Source: Paracoccus versutus (GTDB lineage: Bacteria > Pseudomonadota > Alphaproteobacteria > Rhodobacterales > Rhodobacteraceae). Taken from it: a stretch of DNA of 64,000 nt. Shown in pieces: positions 26,406 to 35,977 of the stretch. The notes below the pieces were generated by a model that was given only the letters and a program-made list of their open reading frames with translations, was not told the DNA's origin and ran no database searches. Each line of letters starts with the position of its first letter. Within the stretch, counting starts at the first letter, position 1. The stretch is from NCBI RefSeq assembly GCF_000763885.1, contig NZ_JRKO01000006.1, positions 51,275 through 115,274 on the forward strand, written 5' to 3'. The translations under genes were made by a program, and so were the position numbers.

Positions 26406-28199
26406 ATGGCAATCTCCGCGATCCAGGGCAGGGAAAGCGCGGCGGGCGACCTGCGCCTGTCGCAACAGAAGGAGCATCGCCGCGCCGCCAGGATGCAGCG
26501 CTGGTTCGGGCCCGAACGCATCCTGTGGATCATCCTGATGATCGTCGTCCTGGCCGTCTCGATCGCGCCGCTGGTCTTCGCGGTGGATGCCTCGTTCTAC
26601 GAGGAAACCAAGGTCGGCCTGAGCGACAAGCGCAGCCTCGATGCGGTTATCAACGTCTATTTCTCGCACGAATACCTCGGGTATCTGGCGAACGCGCTGG
26701 CGCTCTCGGCTGTGGTGACGGGGCTTTCGCTGGTGGTTGGCGTCTTCATGGCACTGCTGGTGGCGCGGACGGACCTGCCGCGCAAGGGGCTGATGGAGCT
26801 TCTCGTCATCATGCCGCTGTTCGTGTCGCCGTTCACGGGCCTGATCGCCTGGATCGCGCTCGGCTCGGAGCGGACCGGCTTCATCAATGTCGCCTGGGTC
26901 CGGTTCTGGCAGGTCTTCGGCGTCGATGCCGGGCCGCTGGTGAACATCTGGAGCTTTGGCGGCGTCGTCTGGGTGATGTTCCTGTTCTTCTGCCCCTTCG
27001 TCTATCTGTTCACCATCGGGGCCATGCGCAACATGGACGCCTCGCTGGAGGAAGCCGCCCGCGCCAGCGGCGCCGGTCCGGTCTATACGCTGACGCGGAT
27101 CACCATACCCATGTCGACGCCGGCGATCTTCTCGGCGGGGCTGCTGGTCTTCATCCTTGCGGCCGAGCTTTACACCATCCCCGGCATCATCGGCACCAAC
27201 GCGGGCTTCACGACCCTGCCCTGGAAGATCTACGAGGATTCCACGGCCTTCCCGGTTCACCGTGCCCATGCCGCTGCGGCCGGCACCATGATCCTGTGGA
27301 TCGCGCTGATCGGGCTTTTGCTGCAACGGCGCATCACCCGGCGCAGCGAACGCTATGTTACCATGGGCGGCAAGGGGTTCAAGGGCCAGCTTCTGCCGCT
27401 GGGCGGGTTGAAATGGCCGGCATTCGCGATTCTGGCGCTTTATGTGCTGTCGGCCGACATCCTGCCGCTTTTCTCGATCGTGCTGTCCTCGTTCATGCGC
27501 TTCAGCTCGGCGACGATCAGCCTGGATCTGCTGACCCTGGATCACTACCGGACGATCTGGAACCTGCCCGATGTGCGCTCGGCCACCCTCAATACCTTCA
27601 TCCTTGCGGTGCTCAGCGGCGCGGCCTGCGTGGTGATCGGATTTCTCATCAGCTTTCTCGAGGTCCGCCGCGCTGGCCGGGGCGCACGGCTTCTGGCGAT
27701 GCTGGCGGTGCTGCCGGCGGCGGTGCCGGGAATGGTCTACGGGATCGGCCTGCTCTGGCTCTATCTGCGCACGCCGCTCTATGGCTCGATCTGGATCCTG
27801 CTTCTGGCAATGATCGCGAAGTTCCTGCCCTATGGCGTACTGGTCAGCCGCTCGGGGATCATGCAGGTTCACCCCGAGCTTGAGCAGAGCGCCCGCATGT
27901 CCGGTGCCTCGCCCCTGCGCGCGGTCCGCGCCATCCTGATGCCGATGGTCAAGCCGACGATGATCGCGCTGCTGTTCTTCGTCATGCTGCAATCCATCAA
28001 GGAGCTTTCGGCCTCGGCGCTGCTCTATGGGCGCAACAGCCAGACGCTTTCGGTGCTGACCTGGCACTACATGGACGGCGGCGAATATCAGTTCGCCTCG
28101 GCGGTCGGGGTGGTGCAGACGGTCCTGATGATCGGCCTCGTCCTGCTGACGCGCGCGGCCTTCAAGGTTCGCCTCGAGCGGGTGATGGCCTCGGAATAA
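26406..28199 (+). CDS. ABC transporter fused permease (FbpB/ThiP type)
   Basis: 597 residues with about 12 membrane helices in two homologous halves. Each half has an EAA coupling loop: EEAARASGAGPVYTLTRITI near 215 and EQSARMSGASPLRAVRAILM near 495. Both pore-forming subunits are thus fused in one chain, as in ferric and thiamine importers. It follows the ATPase gene by 18 bases. Confidence 0.9.
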   Translation: MAISAIQGRESAAGDLRLSQQKEHRRAARMQRWFGPERILWIILMIVVLAVSIAPLVFAVDASFYEETKVGLSDKRSLDAVINVYFSHEYLGYLANALALSAVVTGLSLVVGVFMALLVARTDLPRKGLMELLVIMPLFVSPFTGLIAWIALGSERTGFINVAWVRFWQVFGVDAGPLVNIWSFGGVVWVMFLFFCPFVYLFTIGAMRNMDASLEEAARASGAGPVYTLTRITIPMSTPAIFSAGLLVFILAAELYTIPGIIGTNAGFTTLPWKIYEDSTAFPVHRAHAAAAGTMILWIALIGLLLQRRITRRSERYVTMGGKGFKGQLLPLGGLKWPAFAILALYVLSADILPLFSIVLSSFMRFSSATISLDLLTLDHYRTIWNLPDVRSATLNTFILAVLSGAACVVIGFLISFLEVRRAGRGARLLAMLAVLPAAVPGMVYGIGLLWLYLRTPLYGSIWILLLAMIAKFLPYGVLVSRSGIMQVHPELEQSARMSGASPLRAVRAILMPMVKPTMIALLFFVMLQSIKELSASALLYGRNSQTLSVLTWHYMDGGEYQFASAVGVVQTVLMIGLVLLTRAAFKVRLERVMASE

Positions 28200-28205
28200 G
28201 ACCAC

Positions 28206-28234
28206 CGGGATGCCCGGCAGGCGCCGGCATCCCG
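28206..28234 (+). terminator. Stem-loop after the fused permease gene
   Basis: A 9-bp perfect stem (CGGGATGCC / GGCATCCCG) with an 11-nt GC-rich loop begins six bases after the permease stop. No T-tract follows, so termination may be partial and the porin may be co-transcribed. Confidence 0.5.
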
Positions 28235-28354
28235 TGCAAATCTCAACGACATGACGAACACGGGGTGCAGGCATCCCGGTAGTCCTTTGCGGCTCCGGGC
28301 CAGGGGAGTCGCATGCGCAAGCAAACTGGCATCACACCGAGAGGGAGGATCAAG

Positions 28355-29539
28355 ATGACAACCAAATGGACGACGGGACGAAAGACCGGTCTGCTGGCCG
28401 TGGCGCTGCTGGGCTGCGGCGCGGCGGGCGCATCGGCACAGGATCTGGCCGCGCTCGAGGCGCGGATCGCGGCGCTCGAGGCGGAAAAGGCCGCCGCGCC
28501 GGCGGTGACGGCGGGGCCAGGGGTGAAGCTGTCCTTCTATGGCTTTACCAAGCTCGACCTGGTCGGCGACAACAACTATGACCTCGGCTATACGACCGGC
28601 GGCATGGCCAGCGTAGGGGAAAGCTCGGTCCAGGACGGCGGCAGCGGGGCGACGGCGTTCGAAAGCCGGCTGGGCGTCAAGGGCAGCATCGACACCGAGA
28701 TCGGCGAGCTGAAGTTCAACATCGAGGGCGATTTCTACGGCGCGGCCAGCGGCAGCGGCAATTTTCGCCTGCGCCATGCCTATGGCGAGGTCGGGCCGCT
28801 GCTGGCCGGCCAGACCTGGACGAACTGGATGCCCTTCGAGGGCACGCCCGGCGCGATCCAGGACTTCAACGGCGCGGCGGGCGGCACCAACTACCGGGTG
28901 GCGCAGCTGCGTTATACCTTCCGGCCGAATGAGCAATGGCGCCTGTCCTTGGCCGTCGAAGAGGATTACGCCCCCGGCGCGCAGTCGAACCTGGCGCTCA
29001 CGGCTTTCGGCGGCTATGCCTCGCCGTGGGTGAAGGCGGGCTTGGGCGTGATCGCACGCAATCTTGAAACCAATGCCGGCGAGACCGTGCGGGGTCTCGG
29101 CTATGCGCTCGGCGCGGATGTCGAGGCCTGGCAAGGCGGCAAGCTGCAGCTGCAATATGTCGGCGGCAAGGGGATCGCGACGGCGATGAACAATGCCGGC
29201 GCGGCGACGATCGACCTCACGACGGGCGGGAAATACGCCTATGATATCGACGCCAATGGCGATGCGATCAAGGTTCACGGGCTGAAGGCCGGCATCACCC
29301 AGAAGCTGGGTGAAAAGAGCGACATCTCCGTGGCCTATGGGATGCAGCGCTTCGACGATTATGCCGGAGTGGCGGACAGCGCGACCAAGCAGATCAGCTC
29401 AACCTACCTGACCTATCGCTACTTCGCCACCAAGCAGCTGATGCTGGCGGCCGAGGTGAGCTATCTGGAGCGCGAGCAGTTCGACGGCACCAGCTTCGAC
29501 AACACCCGCCTGCAGGGGGTGGTGAAGTTCACCTTCTGA
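28355..29539 (+). CDS. Outer-membrane porin
   Basis: 394 residues. The signal peptide ends at ASA (residue 28). A short heptad-like coiled coil follows (DLAALEARIAALEAEKAA), then a beta-rich body and a C-terminal strand ending VVKFTF, whose terminal Phe is the outer-membrane insertion signal. The layout matches alphaproteobacterial trimeric porins with a periplasmic coiled coil. AGGGAGG stands seven bases before ATG 28355. It probably lets the pathway substrate cross the outer membrane. Confidence 0.88.
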   Translation: MTTKWTTGRKTGLLAVALLGCGAAGASAQDLAALEARIAALEAEKAAAPAVTAGPGVKLSFYGFTKLDLVGDNNYDLGYTTGGMASVGESSVQDGGSGATAFESRLGVKGSIDTEIGELKFNIEGDFYGAASGSGNFRLRHAYGEVGPLLAGQTWTNWMPFEGTPGAIQDFNGAAGGTNYRVAQLRYTFRPNEQWRLSLAVEEDYAPGAQSNLALTAFGGYASPWVKAGLGVIARNLETNAGETVRGLGYALGADVEAWQGGKLQLQYVGGKGIATAMNNAGAATIDLTTGGKYAYDIDANGDAIKVHGLKAGITQKLGEKSDISVAYGMQRFDDYAGVADSATKQISSTYLTYRYFATKQLMLAAEVSYLEREQFDGTSFDNTRLQGVVKFTF

Positions 29540-29548
29540 CGCAAAGAG

Positions 29549-29570
29549 GGGCCGCCCGAAAGGGCGGCCC
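29549..29570 (+). terminator. Terminator hairpin after the porin gene
   Basis: A perfect 9-bp stem GGGCCGCCC / GGGCGGCCC with a GAAA tetraloop lies 10 bases after the porin stop. The downstream T-tract is poor. Confidence 0.65.
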
Positions 29571-29589
29571 AGTGGTAATTGTGCGTGGG

Positions 29590-29805
29590 TGAAGTTTCTA
29601 TGAGCAACCTGTTCTTGCTGACGAAGAAAGATTGGGCGCGCTCGGCATTGCGGCATCCGTCGCCTGCGATCGTCACGGAGATATGGGTCTTTCCGGACCC
29701 GGTGCTGCCGACCAGCACGACATTGCGCTGCTGGCTGAGAAATTCGTCGCTGGCCAAGTCACGCGCCAGCGTCTCGTTGATCTCGACGACCAGCAATTCC
29801 GCCAC
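29590..29805 (-). pseudogene. IstB-like (IS21 family) ATPase fragment
   Basis: The minus-strand translation contains the IstB-type stretch ASDEFLSQQRNVVLVGSTG followed by SGKTHISVTIA, a Walker A motif with the GKTH of IS21 helper ATPases. Only about 70 residues survive, without the N-terminal domain, and the reading frame then runs into the porin terminator. No IstA transposase or terminal repeats are seen nearby. It is an insertion-sequence remnant. Confidence 0.55.
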
Positions 29806-29808
29806 GAT

Positions 29809-30165
29809 CTAGACGGGGTTCATGCTGGCGGTGGATGGCGATCGCCATGAGATCCTGCCCGCCGGTGTGATTTCCAGCGTCCGTGCTCGGGTGCAACACC
29901 GGACCCAGCCCTGATTCAACGTATGGGCGCAGATGGCGTCTCCCAGAACTCGTGCCAAATGGGGGCGGCGCGCGCTCCAGTCCAGACAGGACCGGCAGAT
30001 GGGGCGGGTCCTCCGCGTGTCAGGCATGAGGAGGCCGAGGCTTTGCATCCGTGCGCGTCCGATTCCGGTCAGGGCCGCAGCTTCGCCTGCAATTTCGACC
30101 ACGCTACAGGCTTGCAGGGCATCGGTGATGCTGACAGCCGCGTCAGCGCCAGCGGGTTGTCATAT
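29809..30165 (-). pseudogene. ArsR/SmtB-family regulator, decayed C-terminal part
   Basis: The minus-strand translation reads CRSCLDWSARRPHLARVLGD, then a GWVRCCTRARTLEITPAGR ending. That closely follows the C-terminal extension of ArsR-type regulators (CLDWSERRPHLAG.LGAAL, then GWxR and TPxGR). Preceding it, SITDALQACSVVEIAGEAAAL resembles the family's middle segment, but the TCYDHLAG element and the whole N-terminal helix-turn-helix are gone. It is adjacent to the IstB remnant and just outside the mobile element. Confidence 0.5.
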
Positions 30166-30309
30166 GTGAAGGCGCAGGGCAGATCGCAAGCCCGATGATT
30201 GAGGATATGTAGCCCAACGGGTAGTCGCGCATTAGGACTGGCCTATGCGGCCAGCAGTTCCGGGGCGGGTGATGCGGCTTGATGCAAAGGCAAGTATTTC
30301 TGGAATCGC

Positions 30310-30322
30310 GCCCCCGCAACCA
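30310..30322 (+). repeat. Left direct repeat (candidate attL core)
   Basis: GCCCCCGCAACCA, identical and in the same orientation to 44849-44861. The 13 bases equal the usual 3' end, CCA included, of alphaproteobacterial initiator tRNA genes (known sequence, from memory), but no tRNA body precedes it here. Confidence 0.65.
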
Positions 30323-30388
30323 CTTCTGTCATAACTCGCTAGAAATCGAAGTGTAACAACCGCTTGCGCCGAGACTGACGGATTGCAC

Positions 30389-30419
30389 AAAGCCCCGGAC
30401 GCGAAAGCGCCGGGGCTTT
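30389..30419. terminator. Bidirectional terminator downstream of hsdR
   Basis: A 10-bp stem AAAGCCCCGG / CCGGGGCTTT encloses a smaller GC-GAAA-GC hairpin. A-rich and T-rich ends on both arms allow termination in either direction. It ends the hsd operon. Confidence 0.7.
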
Positions 30420-30471
30420 CGCCACTCAGCACGGTTTGATTGGCGATATTCAGTTAATGGTTGCTGAACCG

Positions 30472-33400
30472 CTATAGGCTTTGTGATCCGTGCACTTCAC
30501 GCAGCGCTCGGCTGAATAGGTGATTAAAAATGCGATCTCTATCCTCTGCATTCGTCATAATGATGTTCTGAAGGCTGCTATCACGCTGGAATTGCTTGAT
30601 CGTCTCCTCCAACAGGCGCCGAACAAATGTTGGGCGCGATACGTCTGGAGGGTTGTTCCGCAGCACCGCCGCCATTTCGGCATCGAGCGCCTTGCGCTTC
30701 ACCTGTTCGAGGCGGATGAAATCCTCTTCCGTGAACTGCGTTCCGTGCCGGTCGTTAAAGGAACGGACAATCTCTGAAAGCGCCTTCGCCTCATCTTCGG
30801 TATACGGCTTGGCCCCAAATTCACTGATTGTGGTGAGCGGGACGGTCTCGCCCGCTGCAAGTGACGCCGAGCCAGTTTCTTTTTGCTGAACACGGAAGGC
30901 GCGAAGGCGCAGCATTTCATCTGTGATCTCGACCTCCGGCGGCTGCTCCCGATTGGGCAACATCCGGTCCAGCCAGTCGGTGTAGGCATAGAGCTTTTCC
31001 AAGCTGGTATCTCCCAGCCGGACAATCTGTGCGACGAAGCTGTAGAACCGCTTGTAGCTTCTTAAAAGCTGTCTGAACTCTTCCTGCCTGCCTTCGTCGT
31101 CCTCGGCTTCAAACCGCGCAACTGCGTTGCGGACCAGAGATTCCAGCGTCACGCGATCCTGAGTGGACAGCGTTCCCTTGAAGAATGTCGTGGCAAATCG
31201 TTCGATCTCACTGCTGTCGAGATAGCCGAATGTGCGGATGCGCGTCTCCAATTGATAGATCTGGTTCTTGTCTGAAACCGCTTCGAGGCTGGACACCTCG
31301 TAGAATGGGCGGAACGCTTCCTTGATATCATCCATCGTGTTCTGGAAATCGAGGATGAAGGTTCGTTCCTTGCCCTGGTAAATCCTGTTCAGCCGAGACA
31401 AGGTCTGGACGGCCTGCAACCCTGCGAGCTTTTTGTCGATATACATCCCGGACAATTTTGGTTGGTCAAAGCCGGTCTGGTATTTCTCCGCGACGATGAG
31501 GATTTGATACTCCGGGGTATCGAAGCGCTTCGGCAACTCGCTTTCGCCGAAGCCGTTCAACTCGACTTCGGTGTAGGTATTGCCATCGACGTGCAACTCG
31601 CCGGAGAAGGCGACAAGCGCCTTGAGGTCGCTATATCTCTTGTCCTCGATGTAGGTCTTGAGCGCGAAATAGTAGCGAAGGGCACTTTCCCTGCTTGACG
31701 TTACGATCATGGCTTTCGCCTGGCCATCCAGTTCCGGCCTGACATGGCGCTGGAAATGCTCGACCATCACCTCGACCTTCTGGCTCAGGGCGGTCGGGTG
31801 CAGGGCCGCGAACCGCGCGACCTTCCGCTGCGCGCGCCGGGTATCCAGTTCCGGGTCGTCGTCGATCGTCTTTTCCAAGGCGTAATACGCCTTGTAGGTC
31901 ATGTAGTTCTGAAGCACGTCGAGGATGAAACCCTCTTCAATCGCCTGCCGCATGGAATAAAGATGAAACGGATGCGGTAGGCCATCGGCGCCCACCGTGC
32001 CGAAACGCTCAAGCGTGACGTTGCGGGGCGTTGCCGTGAAGGCGAAGTAGCTGATGTTCGCCTGCGGGCCGCGCTGGCGCTGGTATTCCGCGATCAGGTC
32101 TTCGATCTCGTCGGGCGTCCCGGCCTCTTCGTCGCGGCTGAGGGTATCGCTCAACGCCTGGGCGCTCTTGCCGGACTGAGAGCCGTGCGCTTCGTCGATC
32201 AGCACGGCGAACCTCCGCGTTCCCTGCCCGCTGATGACGCGGAGATGGTCGGTTGAAAACTTCTGGATCGTGGTGATGATGATCTTCGCCTGACCCACGA
32301 TCGCAGCCTTCAACTGCCGTGATGTTCCATCAATCTTTCGGACGATGCCGGGTGTCTGCTCGAACTGGGCAATGGTGTTCTGAAGCTGACGGTCGAGAAC
32401 GACGCGATCCGTCACCACGATCGCGGTGTCGAAAATCGGCTGATCGGACGGATCGTGCAACGTCACCAACCGATGCGCCGTCCACGCGATCGTGTTGGAT
32501 TTTCCTGATCCCGCCGAATGCTGGATCAGATAATTGTTGCCGCTACCGTTGACGCGGGCATGGGCTAGCATCTTCAGAACCGCGTCGATCTGATGGAAAC
32601 GAGGAAAGATCAGCGCTTCCTTGCCGTTCGTGCCGTCGAGGTGGAGGAACCGCCCGATGATGTCGAGAAGGATGTCGCGGGAGAAAATCGCCCGCCCTTC
32701 GGGCTGGTCGGCCCAGAGATAGGCGGCACGAAACTCCCCCTCGATATCGGGGTTGCCCGCCCCGCCATCGTGTCCGCGATTGAAGGGCAAGAACCGGGTT
32801 TTGCCGTTCTGTAGGCGGGTGGTCATGGACACGTTGTCCTGATCCACCGCGAAATGGACCAAGGCGCCCCGCTTGAATGTCAGCAGGGGCTCATTGGCGG
32901 GCGCTCGATCATGGCGATACTGGCGTTCGGCATGACGGAAATTCTGGCCGGTCAGGGTATTCTTCAGTTCTAGCGTTGCCACCGGCAGGCCGTTGACGAA
33001 CAGCCCCACGTCGATAGCGTTCTCGTTCTTCGCGCTGTAGCGAAGCTGATTGATGACGCTGAGGATATTGCTCTCGAATAGCAGCACCAAGGACGGGTTG
33101 ATGCCTGACGCGGGTTTGAAGGCCGCGAGGAAGAACTTCAGGTTCGGAACCAGCTTCAGCCCGTTGCGCAGCACATCCAGCGTGCCGCGCTGCTTCAATC
33201 CCTGCTCAAGCTGCTTGAAGAACTCGGCTTCGGCAGAAGGACCATAGTGGCCTTCCAGCTTCGCCCATTCGTCGGGTTGCGTCGCCTTGACGAACTCGAT
33301 CACCAGGGCCTTGTCGAGCGCGGAGGCGCGGTCATAGTCCTCGGGACGACGGGGACGATAACCCTGGCGTTCCACCAGCGCCTTGCACAGATGGACCTCC

Positions 33401-33480
33401 AGCACCTCCTCCCGGTGAACCGTGTCTTCGGAAAAGCCCTTGGCATAGGGATGCGAGGTCGATGGCTGTTCGTAATTCAT
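30472..33480 (-). CDS. hsdR: Type I restriction enzyme R subunit (endonuclease/translocase)
   Basis: 1002 residues. The N-terminal nuclease core has D158 and the ELK motif at 171-173. The SF2 translocase follows with Walker A HSAGSGKS at 321-328, DEAH at 429-432 and motif III FAFTATP near 515. The C-terminal helical region contacts the methyltransferase core. ATG 33480 overlaps the preceding gene's stop (ATGA), which rules out longer in-frame starts. It cuts unmodified DNA after ATP-driven translocation, as part of the HsdR2M2S complex. Confidence 0.93.
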   Translation of the reverse strand: MNYEQPSTSHPYAKGFSEDTVHREEVLEVHLCKALVERQGYRPRRPEDYDRASALDKALVIEFVKATQPDEWAKLEGHYGPSAEAEFFKQLEQGLKQRGTLDVLRNGLKLVPNLKFFLAAFKPASGINPSLVLLFESNILSVINQLRYSAKNENAIDVGLFVNGLPVATLELKNTLTGQNFRHAERQYRHDRAPANEPLLTFKRGALVHFAVDQDNVSMTTRLQNGKTRFLPFNRGHDGGAGNPDIEGEFRAAYLWADQPEGRAIFSRDILLDIIGRFLHLDGTNGKEALIFPRFHQIDAVLKMLAHARVNGSGNNYLIQHSAGSGKSNTIAWTAHRLVTLHDPSDQPIFDTAIVVTDRVVLDRQLQNTIAQFEQTPGIVRKIDGTSRQLKAAIVGQAKIIITTIQKFSTDHLRVISGQGTRRFAVLIDEAHGSQSGKSAQALSDTLSRDEEAGTPDEIEDLIAEYQRQRGPQANISYFAFTATPRNVTLERFGTVGADGLPHPFHLYSMRQAIEEGFILDVLQNYMTYKAYYALEKTIDDDPELDTRRAQRKVARFAALHPTALSQKVEVMVEHFQRHVRPELDGQAKAMIVTSSRESALRYYFALKTYIEDKRYSDLKALVAFSGELHVDGNTYTEVELNGFGESELPKRFDTPEYQILIVAEKYQTGFDQPKLSGMYIDKKLAGLQAVQTLSRLNRIYQGKERTFILDFQNTMDDIKEAFRPFYEVSSLEAVSDKNQIYQLETRIRTFGYLDSSEIERFATTFFKGTLSTQDRVTLESLVRNAVARFEAEDDEGRQEEFRQLLRSYKRFYSFVAQIVRLGDTSLEKLYAYTDWLDRMLPNREQPPEVEITDEMLRLRAFRVQQKETGSASLAAGETVPLTTISEFGAKPYTEDEAKALSEIVRSFNDRHGTQFTEEDFIRLEQVKRKALDAEMAAVLRNNPPDVSRPTFVRRLLEETIKQFQRDSSLQNIIMTNAEDRDRIFNHLFSRALREVHGSQSL

Positions 33481-34067
33481 GGCCGATTCCCCCGCGCCAT
33501 CCTGATTTCGCCGACCGCCGAAACCAAGGCCGTGTTTAGCGCCAGCATCGCCCCTTGCAAGTGGGACAGGCTGACATAGGCTTCGAACTCGATTGGCCGG
33601 TCGGCCGCGTCGATGGGCGTTCCATAAGCGCCATACCGGAACGCGGTCGAGCCTGGGTCGATCGCGGCCAGTTCCTTCATGCGCCGCACGATCCAAGTGG
33701 GAACGTCCTGCCCATATCGCTCCTTCACCATCACCACGAATCTGTCGGTGAGGGCGATCAGGTCGTGAACCCGCTTCGCGTCGGGCATCGCGGCCTTGAG
33801 AATGAGTTCGCAGGAGTGGCGATAGAGAAACAGCGCCGCGTTACCTATCCGATAGTCGGCGATGCGCTTGTCCTTGATCGCATCCACCAGCTCGTTGGCG
33901 GCGGCGAAATATTCCTCCGCGAGGGATGCGGCATTGGCCTGCGCCATCCCGCCAAGGGCGAACCCGTGCGGCCCAGACCATTCGTCCTCGCGGGCGTGCT
34001 CGCCGGTAAGTTCCTCGAAGAGCGGCCGGGTCATGGTCTCTTCGGTGAAGACATCGGTGCGCGTCAT
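33477..34067 (-). CDS. HEPN-like protein embedded in the type I R-M operon
   Basis: 196 residues, no catalytic family recognised with certainty. A helical middle contains [17 protein letters not shown] and, 8 residues on, HDLIAL, which resembles the two-helix core of HEPN-like proteins. The classical Rx4-6H ribonuclease motif is not evident. It overlaps both neighbours by 4 bases (ATGA), between hsdS and hsdR, so its synthesis is locked to the restriction complex. It could be a regulator, an anti-restriction safeguard or an additional effector. Confidence 0.7.
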   Translation of the reverse strand: MTRTDVFTEETMTRPLFEELTGEHAREDEWSGPHGFALGGMAQANAASLAEEYFAAANELVDAIKDKRIADYRIGNAALFLYRHSCELILKAAMPDAKRVHDLIALTDRFVVMVKERYGQDVPTWIVRRMKELAAIDPGSTAFRYGAYGTPIDAADRPIEFEAYVSLSHLQGAMLALNTALVSAVGEIRMARGNRP

Positions 34068-35977
34068 GCAAACAAATCCCGCGTCATGGTGTGGGCTGTG
34101 CGAGGGCCTTGGCCGCGCGGCGTGAGGCCGTTGCGCTTCATCCAGTCCAGCCAATGGCGAAGGTCGCTGTCCTTGAACTTCTTCCCCTTCTCCTCGTGCC
34201 ATTCCGTCAGGACGCCGTTGACGATCATGGAGTCGTCGGGCTGCCGACCGCCCATCAGCGCGTCATTCCACACGGCATAGAGCGTGGCGATGGCCTCGAC
34301 CGCCTCGGTGCCGAAATCGCGCAGGAGGCCAATAAGGCCACCCAGCGCTTCGGCGCGCGGACCCAACAGACTTTTGAGTTCCGCGTTGTGCTGCCCGGCG
34401 TTTGACAGCGGGGTATAGGTGACGGTCGTTCCCGTCCCGTCCGCCTGGCTCGCCCTGTAGAAGCCTGCCGCCTCCACCGCGCTCTCTGTCTCCTCGATCA
34501 AGGCGCGATCAAGCGGCCCCGCCGCCTGGCGGGAGTAATTCCCCTGGAGTTCGCTGATGCCGAGATGGGCTTCGGCGAGATAGAGTTCTTTTTGCAGCTT
34601 CACCCGCCCGAACTTTGGATTGTTCCGGTGCTGGTGGATGATCTCTGCTCCAACGACGAGGCGGAATCTGTCCCGGTCGGATGTGGATATAGCCGCTGGC
34701 AGATTTTCGGGGATGTCGCGCTGGCCCCCGACGGCCGCGGTGATGAGGGCGGCGCGGTGTTCCCGTAGGAGTGCAATGGAGCGAACGATCCTGGCCGCTA
34801 CCTCGTCGGCATGGGTAAGCTCCCGCTCGGCCTCGACCGCAATGCGGCGCTGTTCCTCCAGTGGAGGCACAGGCAACATGATGAGGCGAAATTGCTCCCA
34901 ATAAAGCCTCAAGCGGAAATCGGTGATCCCTTTCGACCCCTGCCGCATCTGCTCGATGAAGGGCGGGGTGCGAAGCAGAAACTGATAATATGGGCTATGG
35001 AGGTTGTGTGTCGGTTTCGCGACCACATATGCGGGGCTCACGGCTCCATCGACAGTCGAGACGCCGACCGCTCCCTGCCATGCCCTCATCATGTTGTAGG
35101 CCAGATATCCGGGCCTGACGCATTTGTAGCTCGAACGGTCCTTGATGAGGTTTACCTTGCGGTCGCGTTCCTCGTCGTCGAGTTGCCTGTCCGATATGCC
35201 CGTATGGATTGAGACCGAGAGCACCGGAAGATCATCGGTATTGGGTTCCGCCACCTCGCGGAAAAGATGCCCCGCTCGCAGGAGTGACCAATGAGCGGGG
35301 ATGCGTGGAATATGGTCGAGCCCCGTTTCAACGGTGGCCATGCCCTCCACGGTAGCGCCCGTCACAAGCTCCGCGACAGCCTGCTTGGCTCGGTTATGTA
35401 GCAATTCGACCTGTCTCTCCTTCTTCGCGATCAGCTTGTCGATGCGGGCGATTTCGCGGTCGAGGAAGGCAGTAACGGCCTTTTGGGTGGCGAGATCGGG
35501 GACAGGGATATTGACCGATCCAATGCCATTCAGCGTCAAACCGTAGCGAGTAACCCCTTGGGCAGCGAGGCCGAAGGCTTCGCGAGTAGGTTTTGCCTTC
35601 AAACTCCAAAAGAGAAATGGACCAATTATTTCGGAAGGATTGGGCCTCAATATTGCGAGATGGTATCCGCAAACAACCCCTTCCGCGCTTGAATCAACAA
35701 GTGCCGGAACAGCGATATCATCCGGCGTCTCGCTGTCTTTCGTAATGACAACGTCACCAACGTGAAGTCCGAATTTTATAATTTCTTGCGGTTTTGCTGA
35801 ACCTTCGTTGAACTCGATATCTGCGGTAATCCGATCATTATAATAAACATCAACATAGTTGCAGAGGCGGACGATTTCCTCGCCTTCTTCCATAATCTTG
35901 TCGACGTTGCTGGACCGGATCGTCACCAATCGACGCAGGGCCTTCATCGGCCATAGAGCTTGTGGAGAAGGCGTCAT
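34064..35977 (-). CDS. hsdS: Type I restriction enzyme specificity subunit, with C-terminal extension
   Basis: 637 residues, against about 400-460 for a normal HsdS. Two target-recognition domains are visible, each ending in a conserved helix: IPVPDLATQKAVTAFLDREI near 150-170 and MLPVPPLEEQRRIAVEAE near 385-400. After about residue 440 come roughly 195 extra residues, beginning SDRDRFRLVVGAEIIHQH and containing FGRVKLQKELYLAE, similar to the KLQKLLYL core of SocA/Panacea-like domains. The start overlaps hsdM (ATGA). It sets the DNA target of both methylation and cutting. Confidence 0.9.
   Translation of the reverse strand: MTPSPQALWPMKALRRLVTIRSSNVDKIMEEGEEIVRLCNYVDVYYNDRITADIEFNEGSAKPQEIIKFGLHVGDVVITKDSETPDDIAVPALVDSSAEGVVCGYHLAILRPNPSEIIGPFLFWSLKAKPTREAFGLAAQGVTRYGLTLNGIGSVNIPVPDLATQKAVTAFLDREIARIDKLIAKKERQVELLHNRAKQAVAELVTGATVEGMATVETGLDHIPRIPAHWSLLRAGHLFREVAEPNTDDLPVLSVSIHTGISDRQLDDEERDRKVNLIKDRSSYKCVRPGYLAYNMMRAWQGAVGVSTVDGAVSPAYVVAKPTHNLHSPYYQFLLRTPPFIEQMRQGSKGITDFRLRLYWEQFRLIMLPVPPLEEQRRIAVEAERELTHADEVAARIVRSIALLREHRAALITAAVGGQRDIPENLPAAISTSDRDRFRLVVGAEIIHQHRNNPKFGRVKLQKELYLAEAHLGISELQGNYSRQAAGPLDRALIEETESAVEAAGFYRASQADGTGTTVTYTPLSNAGQHNAELKSLLGPRAEALGGLIGLLRDFGTEAVEAIATLYAVWNDALMGGRQPDDSMIVNGVLTEWHEEKGKKFKDSDLRHWLDWMKRNGLTPRGQGPRTAHTMTRDLFA

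Larger units (their letters stand above)
30166..30471. other. Non-coding junction at the left end of the mobile element
   Basis: No gene is supported here. The stretch contains the left 13-bp direct repeat and a strong bidirectional hairpin just beyond the hsdR stop codon. The part before the repeat is remnant chromosomal sequence. Confidence 0.6.

Noticed and set aside
24119..28199. Dedicated ferric iron uptake operon
   Set aside because: The families fit, but no Fur-like site was seen, and the upstream GntR-type operator ties it to the catabolic locus.
25260..28274. Very long minus-strand open frame (about 1000 codons) opposite the ABC ATPase and permease genes
   Set aside because: Its translation is low-complexity, rich in Arg, His, Gln and Asp, and mirrors the codon bias of the plus-strand genes, which have clear motifs. 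It is an antisense shadow of high-GC coding DNA.
30280..30322. tRNA-fMet gene at the left repeat
   Set aside because: Only the last 13 bases match. The T-arm, anticodon and D-arm sequences are absent, so it is not a tRNA gene.
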